From: Muricoccus pecuniae
Lineage (GTDB): Bacteria; Pseudomonadota; Alphaproteobacteria; Acetobacterales; Acetobacteraceae
Assembly (NCBI RefSeq): GCF_014199205.1
Contig: NZ_JACIJD010000003.1
Span: forward strand, 124,001-188,000
DNA: 64,000 nt
Direction: 5' to 3'
The notes beneath the pieces were generated by a model, which had not been told where the DNA came from, did no database searches, and saw only the letters and a list, made by a program, of their open reading frames with translations. Positions 7,989 through 16,465 of this stretch are shown here, in pieces; the stretch's first letter is position 1, and each line of letters opens with the position of its first letter. Position numbers and translations under genes: made by a program.

Positions 7989-9563
7989 ATGCCCGAAGGG
8001 ATAACCCTCTTGCGCTCCCGCACCCCGATCGCGACCACCCTCGCCCTCATCGCGGCCCTCGCTGCGGCGCCACTCGCGCCCGCCCTCGCCCAGACCCCGA
8101 TGCGGGACGCGCCGACCTCCTTCCGCCCGCTCGCCACCCAGCTCCTCCCCGCCGTGGTGAGCGTGCAGGTCAGCACCAGCCCCGCCGCGCGCAACGCCCA
8201 GCGCCCCGACGCGCCGGACGCCCCCCAGGCCCCGCCCGGCAGCCCCTTCGAGGAGTTCTTCCGCGACTTCCTCGAGCGCAACCGCCCGCCCGGCCCGGGT
8301 GGCCCCGGTGGTCCCGGCGGCCGGCCCGGCCCCAGCCCGCAGCAGCGCCGCGGCACCTCCCTCGGCTCCGGCTTCATCATCGATGCCGGCGAGAAGCTGG
8401 TGGTGACGAACAACCACGTCGTCGAGGGCGGGACGGAGATCAACGTCGTCCTGAACGACAACACCACCCTGCCGGCCGATCTCGTCGGCACGGATCCGCG
8501 CACCGACATCGCGCTGCTCCGCATCAGGACGGACCGGCAGCTCACCGCGGTCGACTTCGGCAACTCGGACGACGCGCAGGTCGGTGACTGGGTGCTGGCG
8601 ATCGGCAACCCCTTCGGCCTCGCATCCTCCGTCTCGGCCGGCATCATCTCCGCCCGCTCGCGCGACATCCGCCAGGGGCTCTACGACGATTTCATCCAGA
8701 CGGACGCCGCCATCAACCGCGGCAATTCCGGCGGCCCGCTCTTCGACATGTCGGGCAAGGTGGTCGGCATCAACACCGCGATCTACTCGCCCTCCGGCGG
8801 CTCGATCGGCATCGGCTTCGCCATCCCCTCCAACCTCGCGCGCGGCATCGTGGCGCAGCTCCGTGACGGCGGGCGCGTGCGGCGCGGCTGGCTCGGCGTG
8901 AACATCCAGCAGGTGACGGACGAGATCGCGGAGAGCCTCGGCCTGCGCGGCGGCGCCCGCGGCGCCCTCGTGGCCCGCGCGCAGGAGGACGGCCCCGCCG
9001 CCAAGGGCGGCGTCCGCAACGGCGACGTGATCCTGCGCTTCAACAACCAGGAAGTCCGCGAGATGCGGAACCTGCCGCGCATCGTCGCCGAGACGCGCGT
9101 GGGCACCGAGGCGCCCGTGACCGTCTGGCGCGACGGCCGCGAGGAGACGCTCAACGTCACCGTCGCCGAGCTGCCCGCCGACCAGGCGGAGGCCCAGGCG
9201 CGCGCCGGCGGCCAGCCCTCGGCGCCGCGCAGCCAGGTGGTGGAGCTGCAGGGCCTCGGCCTGAAGGTCGGCCCGATCACCCCGGAGGCCCGCGAGCGCT
9301 ACAGCCTCCGCCCGGAGCAGCGCGGCGTGCTCATCACCGAGGTCGATGGGAACGGCCCGGCCGCCGAGCGCGACCTGCGCGCGGGCGACGTGATTGTGGA
9401 GGTGCAGCAGGAGCGCGTGAACACGCCGCAGGAGGTACAGTCCCGCCTGGAGGCGCTGCGCCGGCAGAACCGCGCCAGCGCGCTGCTGCTCGTCGAGGGC
9501 CAGCAGGGCCAGCGCTTCGTGCCGCTGCGGCTGCGCGAAGAGGGGGGCGGGCGCCGCAACTAG
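7989..9563 (+). CDS. degP: Do-family (DegP/DegQ-like) periplasmic serine protease
   Basis: A 524-residue HtrA/Do protease-chaperone for misfolded envelope proteins. It has a signal peptide (about residues 12-35, ending APALAQ), a Gly/Pro-rich loop at 101-118, and a trypsin-like domain with catalytic His143 (NNHVV), Asp173 (TDIALL) and Ser247 (GNSGGP). Two PDZ domains follow, at about 275-375 and 430-515. The start is uncertain: ATG 7989 was chosen, but TTG 8010 behind GAAGGG is possible, and the open frame extends upstream to 7866. The position right after hflKC fits a membrane-protein quality-control cluster. Confidence 0.92.
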   Translation: MPEGITLLRSRTPIATTLALIAALAAAPLAPALAQTPMRDAPTSFRPLATQLLPAVVSVQVSTSPAARNAQRPDAPDAPQAPPGSPFEEFFRDFLERNRPPGPGGPGGPGGRPGPSPQQRRGTSLGSGFIIDAGEKLVVTNNHVVEGGTEINVVLNDNTTLPADLVGTDPRTDIALLRIRTDRQLTAVDFGNSDDAQVGDWVLAIGNPFGLASSVSAGIISARSRDIRQGLYDDFIQTDAAINRGNSGGPLFDMSGKVVGINTAIYSPSGGSIGIGFAIPSNLARGIVAQLRDGGRVRRGWLGVNIQQVTDEIAESLGLRGGARGALVARAQEDGPAAKGGVRNGDVILRFNNQEVREMRNLPRIVAETRVGTEAPVTVWRDGREETLNVTVAELPADQAEAQARAGGQPSAPRSQVVELQGLGLKVGPITPEARERYSLRPEQRGVLITEVDGNGPAAERDLRAGDVIVEVQQERVNTPQEVQSRLEALRRQNRASALLLVEGQQGQRFVPLRLREEGGGRRN

Positions 9564-9588
9564 CGGCGGCCCGACCGGGCAAAAGGAA

Positions 9589-9620
9589 GGGGGCGCTGGC
9601 CATGGCCGGCGCCCCCTTTT
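9589..9620. terminator. Bidirectional terminator between degP and serA
   Basis: The stem GGGGGCGC (9589-9596) / GCGCCCCC (9609-9616) is followed by TTTT on the plus strand and preceded by AAAA (9581-9584), which reads as a T-run on the minus strand. It lies between two convergent genes, so it can serve both. Confidence 0.75.
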
Positions 9621-9652
9621 CTCATGGTGCCGGCCTTATGGGCCGGCGTGCT

Positions 9653-10927
9653 TCAGCTCCGCTCGTAGAGGAGGCGCGCCCGCACCGTGCCGGGCAGCGC
9701 GCGAAGCTCCTCGAGCACGGCCTGCGCGTCCCGCAGCCCTTCCGCATCCACCACGACGTAGCCGATCTCTGCATCGGTCTGGAGGTACTGGCCGGCGATG
9801 TTCGCGCCGTGCCGCGTGAACAGCTCGTTGATCGCGGCCAGCGTGCCCGGGTGGTTGCCGTGGACGTGCAGGAAGCGCGCGCCGCGCGGGCGGGCGGGCA
9901 GCACGGCCTCGGGGAAGTTCACCGCGCCGAGCGTCGCGCCCGTGTCGGAATAGTCGGAGAGCTTGCGCCCGGTCTCCTCGCCGATGCGCGACTGCGCCTC
10001 GACCGTGCTGCCGCCGATATGCGGGGTGAGGATGACGTTGCGCAGGCCCTGGAGCGTGGAGACGAAGGGGTCCGTGTTCTTCTCCGGCTCCTCCGGGAAC
10101 ACGTCCACCGCCGCGCCGCTGAGATGACCGGCTTCCATCGCCGCCCTCAGCGCCCCGAGGTCCAGCACCCGGCCGCGGGCGTTGTTGATGAGCACGGCGC
10201 CCGGCTTCATCAGCGCGATCTCGTCGGCCCCGATGAGGTTATGCGTCGCGGGCGTCTCGGGCACGTGCAGCGTCACCACGTCGGACCCCTGCAGCAGCGC
10301 GCGGAGCGAGGGCATGGAAAGGGCGTTGCCGTGCGGCAGCTTCGGGATCACGTCGTAATAGGTCACGCGCATGCCGAAGGCCTCGGCCAGAACCGAGACC
10401 TGCGCGCCGATATTGCCGTAGCCGACGATGCCGAGCGTCTTGCCCCGCACCTCGCGGCTGTCGGCCGCGGACTTGTCCCACACGCCGGTATGGGCCGCGT
10501 TGGAGCGGCCGGGGATGCCGCGCAGCAGCATCACGATCTCGCCCATCACCAGCTCGGCCACCGAGCGCGTGTTGGAGAAGGGCGCGTTGAAGACGGGGAT
10601 GCCGCGGCGCCGCGCCTCGGCCAGGTCCACTTGGTCGGTCCCGATGCAGAAGCAGCCCACGGCGATCAGCCGGTCCGCCTCGTCCAGCACCGCCTTGGTC
10701 ACCCGCGTGCGGGAGCGGATGCCGAGGAGGTGGACGCCCTTGATGGCCTCGCGCAGCGCGTCCTCGTCCAGCGCCTTCTTCTCGCGCCGGATATTCGTGT
10801 ATCCGGCCGCCTCCAGCGTCGCCACTGCGCTGTCGGAGATGCCCTCCAGCAGCAGGATGCGGATCTTCTCCTTGGCGAGGGAGATCGGGCCCGTGGGCGC
10901 GGAGGGGGAGGGGAGGGCATCGGGCAT
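9653..10927 (-). CDS. serA: D-3-phosphoglycerate dehydrogenase
   Basis: A 424-residue SerA, first enzyme of serine biosynthesis (3-phosphoglycerate to 3-phosphohydroxypyruvate, NAD-dependent). The substrate domain opens KIRILLLEGISDSA. The Rossmann motif GIVGYGNIGAQV, the substrate/cofactor Arg in NNARGRVLDL, the catalytic His in TPHIGGST, and a C-terminal ACT regulatory domain (from about residue 350, HVHGNHPGTLAAINELF) are all visible. The length and ACT domain match the E. coli-type, serine-inhibited enzyme. The start at 10927 lacks a strong ribosome-binding site; 13 further upstream codons are open. Confidence 0.93.
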   Translation of the reverse strand: MPDALPSPSAPTGPISLAKEKIRILLLEGISDSAVATLEAAGYTNIRREKKALDEDALREAIKGVHLLGIRSRTRVTKAVLDEADRLIAVGCFCIGTDQVDLAEARRRGIPVFNAPFSNTRSVAELVMGEIVMLLRGIPGRSNAAHTGVWDKSAADSREVRGKTLGIVGYGNIGAQVSVLAEAFGMRVTYYDVIPKLPHGNALSMPSLRALLQGSDVVTLHVPETPATHNLIGADEIALMKPGAVLINNARGRVLDLGALRAAMEAGHLSGAAVDVFPEEPEKNTDPFVSTLQGLRNVILTPHIGGSTVEAQSRIGEETGRKLSDYSDTGATLGAVNFPEAVLPARPRGARFLHVHGNHPGTLAAINELFTRHGANIAGQYLQTDAEIGYVVVDAEGLRDAQAVLEELRALPGTVRARLLYERS

Positions 10928-11015
10928 GGCGCCCGAGGATTGCCGCAAACCGCCCCGCCGACGCAACCGCGCCGCGCGCGGGGCTGGGCCGACCCCTCCG
11001 CTTCCCGGTCGGGAG

Positions 11016-11669
11016 CTAGCCCAGATTCGCCCGGATCGTGGCGGCCATTTCCTCCGGCGTCGCCCCCGGGCGGAACAGCGCCCTGAGCGAACCGTCCCGC
11101 CCGAGGAGGTAGATGAAGGCCGAGTGGTCCATCAGGTAGTCCGAGGCGCCGGGCGGCGTGACCTTGGCGTAGTAGACCCGGAAGGCGCGGGCCGCGGCCG
11201 AGACCTGCGCGGAGGTGCCGGTCAGGCCGGTGATGGAGGGGTGGAAGAGGGCGACGTAGTCCTTCACCCGCGCCGGCGTGTCCCGCTCGGGATCGACGCT
11301 GATGAAGACGGGCCGCACCCCCTCCGCCCGCGGGCCGAGAAGGTCCATGGCCTGGCCGATGGCCTGGAGCTCGGTCGGGCAGACATCGGGGCAGAAGGTG
11401 AAGCCGAAGAAGACGAGGGCGAGCCGGCCGCGCAGGTCCGCCTCCGTCACCGGCCGGCCGTCGCCGTCCACGAGGGAGAACGGGCCGCCGATGGCCACCC
11501 CGGCCGGGAGCGCCACCCCGCCCGCGCTCGGCGGCGGCGCGTTGCCGAGCAGCCGGGCGAAGGCCGCGCCCAGCCCCTCCCCGGGCTGGCGGACGATGAG
11601 CGCGGCCCCCCACATGGCCCCGAGGGCGAGGATGAGGAGAGCGGCGGCGATGCGAAGGGCGCGGGTCAT
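11016..11669 (-). CDS. SCO1/SenC-family copper chaperone
   Basis: A 217-residue membrane-anchored thioredoxin-fold protein that delivers copper to the CuA site of cytochrome c oxidase. It has an N-terminal helix (residues 4-26), then the copper-binding CxxxC (FCPDVCP, Cys93/Cys97) and the distal His182 in DHSAF, the three ligands of the family. The conserved segment PVFISVDPERDTPARVKDY is present. It stands alone between serA and a divergent small gene, without oxidase genes nearby. Confidence 0.93.
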   Translation of the reverse strand: MTRALRIAAALLILALGAMWGAALIVRQPGEGLGAAFARLLGNAPPPSAGGVALPAGVAIGGPFSLVDGDGRPVTEADLRGRLALVFFGFTFCPDVCPTELQAIGQAMDLLGPRAEGVRPVFISVDPERDTPARVKDYVALFHPSITGLTGTSAQVSAAARAFRVYYAKVTPPGASDYLMDHSAFIYLLGRDGSLRALFRPGATPEEMAATIRANLG

Positions 11670-11861
11670 GGCCCGCCATATAGCGCACCAGCCGCAACGG
11701 GCGACGGGGTAGAGCGTTCCCAGCCTTGTCGTTCCGAATCCGGCGCGCGTCCCGGCGGTGCCTGCCGCCCTTGCGCGATCCGTGCCGGAAGGTCAGCCCG
11801 TGTTAACCGGGCCCGGCAAGAAAGAGACTTCATCCCCGAGAAACCCGAGTGAGGTGAGACG

Positions 11862-12188
11862 ATGCCTGATCGCGCGATGCGGGATCCCGCGCTGGAGACC
11901 CTGGCCGATATCGCCAATGACAACCTGGCCGAGCAGCTTCGCCACGAAGCGGCGGCGCGCATCCTCGTGGCCGCGCGGCGCGTGCGGGCGATGGTCGGCA
12001 CCCATCCGGGCGAGCATCTGGTGGACACGCTCACCTCCGGCTGGGATCCCCGCTCCGTGACCGCCCTGGAATATGCCGAAGGCCTGCCCGTCCGCGTCCT
12101 GGACGGCTTCCTTGGCGCTGCGCCCCGCTGGGCGCGCCTGATGCGCGAACTGCTCGATTCGCCCGAGCCGGGCGCCGCCGCCGCCTGA
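11862..12188 (+). CDS. Hypothetical protein, 108 residues
   Basis: A helical, soluble protein of unknown function with no signal or membrane segment. The start at ATG 11862 is supported by GAGGTGAG a few bases upstream. The composition is Ala/Arg/Leu/Glu-rich (ETLADIANDNLAEQLRHEA...), and the C-terminus ends in an Ala/Pro tail. It is divergent from the SCO gene across about 190 bp in which I see no other gene. I do not recognise the family. Confidence 0.6.
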   Translation: MPDRAMRDPALETLADIANDNLAEQLRHEAAARILVAARRVRAMVGTHPGEHLVDTLTSGWDPRSVTALEYAEGLPVRVLDGFLGAAPRWARLMRELLDSPEPGAAAA

Positions 12189-12288
12189 CGCGGGGCAGCC
12201 CCTTGCGGGGCGCCGGGCCGGATTAGCCCTGATTTAATCCACTTGCCTGACTCTCCACCGCGTCAAGACGACGCGAGTGGAGCCGGCG

Positions 12289-15200
12289 ATGCCCATCGTG
12301 GCCGCGGGCACGATGCCCGCCACCATCCTGGAGAACAACCGGACCGGAGACTGGTCCGCCACCCTGTCCCTGTCCGGGGTCTCGGGGGTGACGAACGTTG
12401 CCGTCACCGGGGCGGGCGCCTCGGTGTTCCAGGCCTCGCTCGACGGCGCGGGCCGCGTTGTCGTCACGCCCATCGGGGCGCTGGACCGCGAGGCCTATGC
12501 CGCCGGGGCCGATCCCGTGCTGGGCTTCGGCCTCTCCGTCCTCGCCGGCGGCGCTTGGCAGACGGTCGAGGGATCGTGGAACGTCACGCTGCTCGGCGTG
12601 GACGACACGCTGCCCGCCAACCTGCGCTTCAGCAACGGCGGCGCGGTCCTCGAGACGGATATCGGCGCCACGATCGGCGACCTCGTCGCCGACGACCCCG
12701 ACAGCAGCGCCGCGCGGCTGGAATACCGCGTCCTCTGGCCGGATTCGGCCCTCTTCGACATCGTGGGCAGGACGCTGCGGCTGCGGGACGGGGTGGACCT
12801 GCTGCGGCTCGGCGGCACGGTGCGCGAGGTGATGATCGGCGTCTCGGACGGGCTGAACGAGGCGGCCTTCAGCCTTCCCGTCACGGTTCTCAACGTCACG
12901 AACGAGGACGGGCCGGTGATCTCGCCGCCGGTCACCTCCCCCCCTGCGACCTCGCCCCCTGCAACCTCGCCCCCAGCCACCTCGCCGCCCTCGACCGGGA
13001 CGGATACGGGGAGCGGGACGGGCTCGACGACGCCGACCTCGCCGCCGGCTTCTCCCCCGGCCTCGCCGCCCGCCTCGCCGCCGCCCAGCCCGCCGCCTCC
13101 GCCACCCCCGCCGGCCGCCGCCATCGTCATCGCGCAGACGGGCAACGACGCGGCCGTGGCCGAGGGCGGGGCGACCGACAGCTTCACCGTCAGCCTCTCC
13201 TACCTCCCCACCGCGACCGTGACGGTGACGATCACGGCGGGCGAGGACCTCAACCTCGCCCGCAGCGCGGCGGGAGCCCTGACCAAGACCATCACCTTCG
13301 TCATCCAGCCGGCAGACTGGGCGAAGCCGCGCACGGTCATCGTCTCGGCGGTGAACGACACCTTCTATGAGGGGGCGGAGACCGTCTCGGTGACCATCAG
13401 GGCCACCAGCGACGATCCCTCCTTCGGGGGGCTTGCATCGACCGGTCTCAACGTCGCCATCACGGACGACGACCCCGCGCCGCCGCCGCCCGCGCCTCCC
13501 CCGCCGCCACCCCCGCCGCCGCCGCCCGCCGGCCTCTCCATCGTCGAGACGAGCGGGAAGACCGCCGTGGCCGAGGGAGGGGCAGGGGACAGCTTCACCA
13601 TCGCCCTGGCGTCCCAGCCCAGCTCGCCGGTGACGGTGACATTATCGGGCGGGGCGGACCTGCTGCTCGCCGGCAGTGGTGGCACGCCCAGCTCGATGGT
13701 GAGCATCGTCTTCACCGCCGCCGACTGGGCGTCGCCGCGCGCCGTCCTGGTGAGCGCGATCGACGACCGCGTGGTGGAAGGGGCGGAGGTGGCCGGCATC
13801 GGGATCACCATCGCCAGCACCGACAGTCGCTACAGCAGCCTCGCGGCTCCGAGCCTCCTCGTTTCCGTCCAGGACGGGGTCTCGCCGCCACCCCCACCGC
13901 CGCCGCCACCCCCACCGCCGCCGCCACCCCCGCCACCCCCACCGCCACCGCCACCGCCGCCCACCTCTTCCCTCGCGCCGGGAGGGCACACGGCAACCGC
14001 GGCCATGTCCGCCACCGGCAATGCGGTGCTGGCCCAGCGCGCGGCGGATGTGGCCGGCATCAGCGGCACGGACGACAGCCTCCTCATCACCTGGCGCGAC
14101 GGCACGACCACGATGCTGGCCGGAACGACGGGAATTGCCTTTGCGGAGGGGCGGATCGTCTTCGGCGGCGCCACTCCTGCCGCCCGGGCCCTGCGCGCCT
14201 ATGAGGCAATACTCGGCTTCACCCCGGAGGCCGGTGCGGTGGCCGGCACCGCGAAGCTGCTGGCAGGGGGGATCTCGATGACGGACGTCACCGCCTCCCT
14301 GCTCGGCACGGCAACCTGGAAGGCGCGGGTGGCCGGCCTCGGCACCGCCCAGCAGATACGGCTCATCTACGAGGATGTGATCGGCTACGCGCCCTCGGCC
14401 GGGGCCATGGAGTATCTTCTCTGGGCCAACAGCGTGGGCGTGAGCATGGCCGGGCTTGCGGCGATGCTGATCGACACGCCCCAGGCTGCGGCTCATTCAG
14501 AGGCGGAGCACCCCGCTGGCATCTGGCTGATGAGCCCGACGCAGCGCAGCATCGTGCAGGCCTATGATGCGGCGCTGGATCAGGTGCCGGATCAGGCCGC
14601 GCTCGCCCGCTGGTCCCTGCTGCTCGACGGTGGCCATGTCTCCCTGGCCGGGCTCTACACCTATCTCTCGGCGACCGGCTTGTTCCAGGCACGCCACGCC
14701 GGACAGTCCAATGCCGACTTCGTCGTCAGGATCTACGATCATGCGCTGGGACGGGACCCCACGGCAGCCGAGCTGACGGCGGCGAAGAGCCAGCTCGACA
14801 CCGGAACGGTCTCGCGCGTTGGGTTCCTCCAGAGCCTGGGCGAGGCACAGACGGAGATCGGTCCCGCTCCCGGCGGCGGCCGGGCCGAGGAGGCCGCCTA
14901 TGCCTCCCATCAGACGGATGGGCAGGTCCTCGGGCGCGGCCGCTCGCTCGCCGACACGGCCAACTCGGCCAGCGGCGAGGTCGTGACGACGCATGCCAGC
15001 GCCGAACTGGCGAGCATCGAGGTGGCGCCGAACGGCGTGGCCCTGCACTGGGCGGATGGAAGCGAGGTAAGGCTGGGTGCGGTGGAGCGCGTCCTTTTCC
15101 CCGACGGCAGGCTGGAGCTGGACGGGGCTTCGCGGCCCTCGGTGGTGGCGCGGATCTACGAGGCGACGATCGGCTTCTCCCCGACCAGCTGGCACCTGGG

Positions 15201-15858
15201 GGTGTTCGAGAGCTGGCTGGATGGCGGCACCTCGCTCACCGCTCTCGCCCAGACCTTTCTCAGCACGAATGAGTCTCGGAGCCATTTCGCCGGAATGGAT
15301 GCGAGCGGACAGCTCGGCACGATCTATCGTAGCATCTTCGACATGGCGCCCTCGGTGGAGGTGATAGCCTATCTCAACTGGTCGCTACGGATGGGGGTCA
15401 GCCTGCCTGACCTCACCGCCTGGCTCGCCCAGCTGCCCGAAGCGACGGCGCCCTTTGAGCGGACCCATGCGAGCGGCGTCTGGGTGCTGGACCTCGCAGG
15501 TTCGGCAGTGGTGCGTGCCTACGACGCCATGCTGAACACCGTTCCCGATCCGGCCAGCCTGCTGATCTGGAAAGCGGCTGTGAACCATCCCGGTAACCTC
15601 GAACTCCTCTACGCCACCCTGATGGGAACGGAGATGCACACCGCGCTCTATGAAGGGCTGAGCCCGCAGGCCTGGGTCGCCGGGCATTACGAGGCGGCGC
15701 TGGAGCGTCCGGCCACGGCCGCGGAACTGGCCCACTCCACGGGCCTCGTCGTCAGCGGTGCGGTCCCCTATCTCGGGATGGCGCTCGCGATCGGTGAGTT
15801 GCAGCCCTATGTGGAGCCGGTCCGCACCGCCACGACGATCAGCGTGGAGTTGCTCTGA
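12289..15858 (+). CDS. Large modular Calx-beta / DUF4214-like surface protein
   Basis: A 1189-residue protein without an obvious Sec signal. Residues 1-205 look like two beta-sandwich (cadherin-like) domains. Residues about 212-275 are a Pro/Ser/Thr linker with repeated SPPAT/SPPAS units. Residues 277-395 and 414-530 are two Calx-beta-like domains (each with AVAEGG, an ...ADWA.PR.V.VSA.ND block and a VxEGAE motif). They are separated by a Pro-rich linker and followed by 26 consecutive prolines (533-558). The C-terminal half has two copies of a module, a short beta segment plus DUF4214-like helical repeats (about 565-860 and 894-1189). The start ATG 12289 follows GAGTGGAG. Likely a secreted, possibly calcium-binding, adhesin-type protein; the secretion route is unknown. 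Confidence 0.75.
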   Translation: MPIVAAGTMPATILENNRTGDWSATLSLSGVSGVTNVAVTGAGASVFQASLDGAGRVVVTPIGALDREAYAAGADPVLGFGLSVLAGGAWQTVEGSWNVTLLGVDDTLPANLRFSNGGAVLETDIGATIGDLVADDPDSSAARLEYRVLWPDSALFDIVGRTLRLRDGVDLLRLGGTVREVMIGVSDGLNEAAFSLPVTVLNVTNEDGPVISPPVTSPPATSPPATSPPATSPPSTGTDTGSGTGSTTPTSPPASPPASPPASPPPSPPPPPPPPAAAIVIAQTGNDAAVAEGGATDSFTVSLSYLPTATVTVTITAGEDLNLARSAAGALTKTITFVIQPADWAKPRTVIVSAVNDTFYEGAETVSVTIRATSDDPSFGGLASTGLNVAITDDDPAPPPPAPPPPPPPPPPPAGLSIVETSGKTAVAEGGAGDSFTIALASQPSSPVTVTLSGGADLLLAGSGGTPSSMVSIVFTAADWASPRAVLVSAIDDRVVEGAEVAGIGITIASTDSRYSSLAAPSLLVSVQDGVSPPPPPPPPPPPPPPPPPPPPPPPPPPTSSLAPGGHTATAAMSATGNAVLAQRAADVAGISGTDDSLLITWRDGTTTMLAGTTGIAFAEGRIVFGGATPAARALRAYEAILGFTPEAGAVAGTAKLLAGGISMTDVTASLLGTATWKARVAGLGTAQQIRLIYEDVIGYAPSAGAMEYLLWANSVGVSMAGLAAMLIDTPQAAAHSEAEHPAGIWLMSPTQRSIVQAYDAALDQVPDQAALARWSLLLDGGHVSLAGLYTYLSATGLFQARHAGQSNADFVVRIYDHALGRDPTAAELTAAKSQLDTGTVSRVGFLQSLGEAQTEIGPAPGGGRAEEAAYASHQTDGQVLGRGRSLADTANSASGEVVTTHASAELASIEVAPNGVALHWADGSEVRLGAVERVLFPDGRLELDGASRPSVVARIYEATIGFSPTSWHLGVFESWLDGGTSLTALAQTFLSTNESRSHFAGMDASGQLGTIYRSIFDMAPSVEVIAYLNWSLRMGVSLPDLTAWLAQLPEATAPFERTHASGVWVLDLAGSAVVRAYDAMLNTVPDPASLLIWKAAVNHPGNLELLYATLMGTEMHTALYEGLSPQAWVAGHYEAALERPATAAELAHSTGLVVSGAVPYLGMALAIGELQPYVEPVRTATTISVELL
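13885..13962 (+). repeat. CCN microsatellite encoding 26 consecutive prolines
   Basis: Twenty-six proline codons in a row, mixing CCG, CCA and CCC in sub-repeats, inside the modular surface protein. Two shorter poly-Pro tracts lie at about 13081-13110 and 13477-13527. Such runs normally need elongation factor P for translation and are prone to slippage in length. Confidence 0.95.
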
Positions 15859-15868
15859 CGCAGGGCCC

Positions 15869-16321
15869 TCACGGCACGACCGAGATCTCCCGCTTGAGGC
15901 AGCGCAGGGTGAAGGCGCTGCGCGTGTGGCGAACGCCGGGCAGGCGGTAGATCTTCTGGCGCAGAAGGTTCTCGTAACCCGCCGTGCCGCCGACGGCCGC
16001 CTTGATGATGTAGTCGTACTCGCCGGTGACGAGGTGGCATTCGAGGATCTCGGGAATGCCGTGCACGGCTTCCTCGAAGAGGCGGAGCGCACCCTCGTCG
16101 TGCTTCTCCATCATCACCTCCAGGAACACCGTGTCGGGAAGGCCGAGGGCCGCCTGGTCCAGCAGGGCCGAGTAGCCCTTGATGACGCCCGATGCCTCCA
16201 GCCGCTTCACCCGCGTCCAGCAGGGGGAAGGCGATAGACCCACCTCCTCGGCGAGCTCGGCGTTGGAGAGCCGCCCCTTGCGGGACAGCGCGCGCAGGAT
16301 GCGGCGGTCCGTGGCGTCCAT
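15869..16321 (-). CDS. Lrp/AsnC-family transcriptional regulator
   Basis: A 150-residue regulator. The N-terminal winged helix-turn-helix (MDATDRRILRALSRKGRLS..., recognition helix around SPSPCWTRVKRLE) is followed by the C-terminal RAM ligand-binding/oligomerisation domain (VTGEYDYIIKAAVGG). The start ATG 16321 has a strong AAGGAGGAAA site. It is divergent from the indolepyruvate oxidoreductase gene with a 144-bp shared promoter region. This arrangement suggests that it senses an aromatic or branched amino acid and controls that gene, as local Lrp proteins often do. Confidence 0.93.
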   Translation of the reverse strand: MDATDRRILRALSRKGRLSNAELAEEVGLSPSPCWTRVKRLEASGVIKGYSALLDQAALGLPDTVFLEVMMEKHDEGALRLFEEAVHGIPEILECHLVTGEYDYIIKAAVGGTAGYENLLRQKIYRLPGVRHTRSAFTLRCLKREISVVP

Positions 16322-16465
16322 GTTTCCTCCTTCAGGCGGAAGCTTCTTCCGCATCTTCGGCGGCGCACCATGAAAAACGGAAGGAAACGCCGGCCTTTCC
16401 CGCCTATCCTGCTTCAATCGGAAGAAGAGAACGAGCCCCGCGCAGGGCCCGTCCGGGAGTGGTCC

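Noticed and set aside
13885-13996. Minus-strand Gly-rich open frame over the proline run
   Set aside because: Poly-Gly is the reverse reading of CCN repeats; no start signal or motif.
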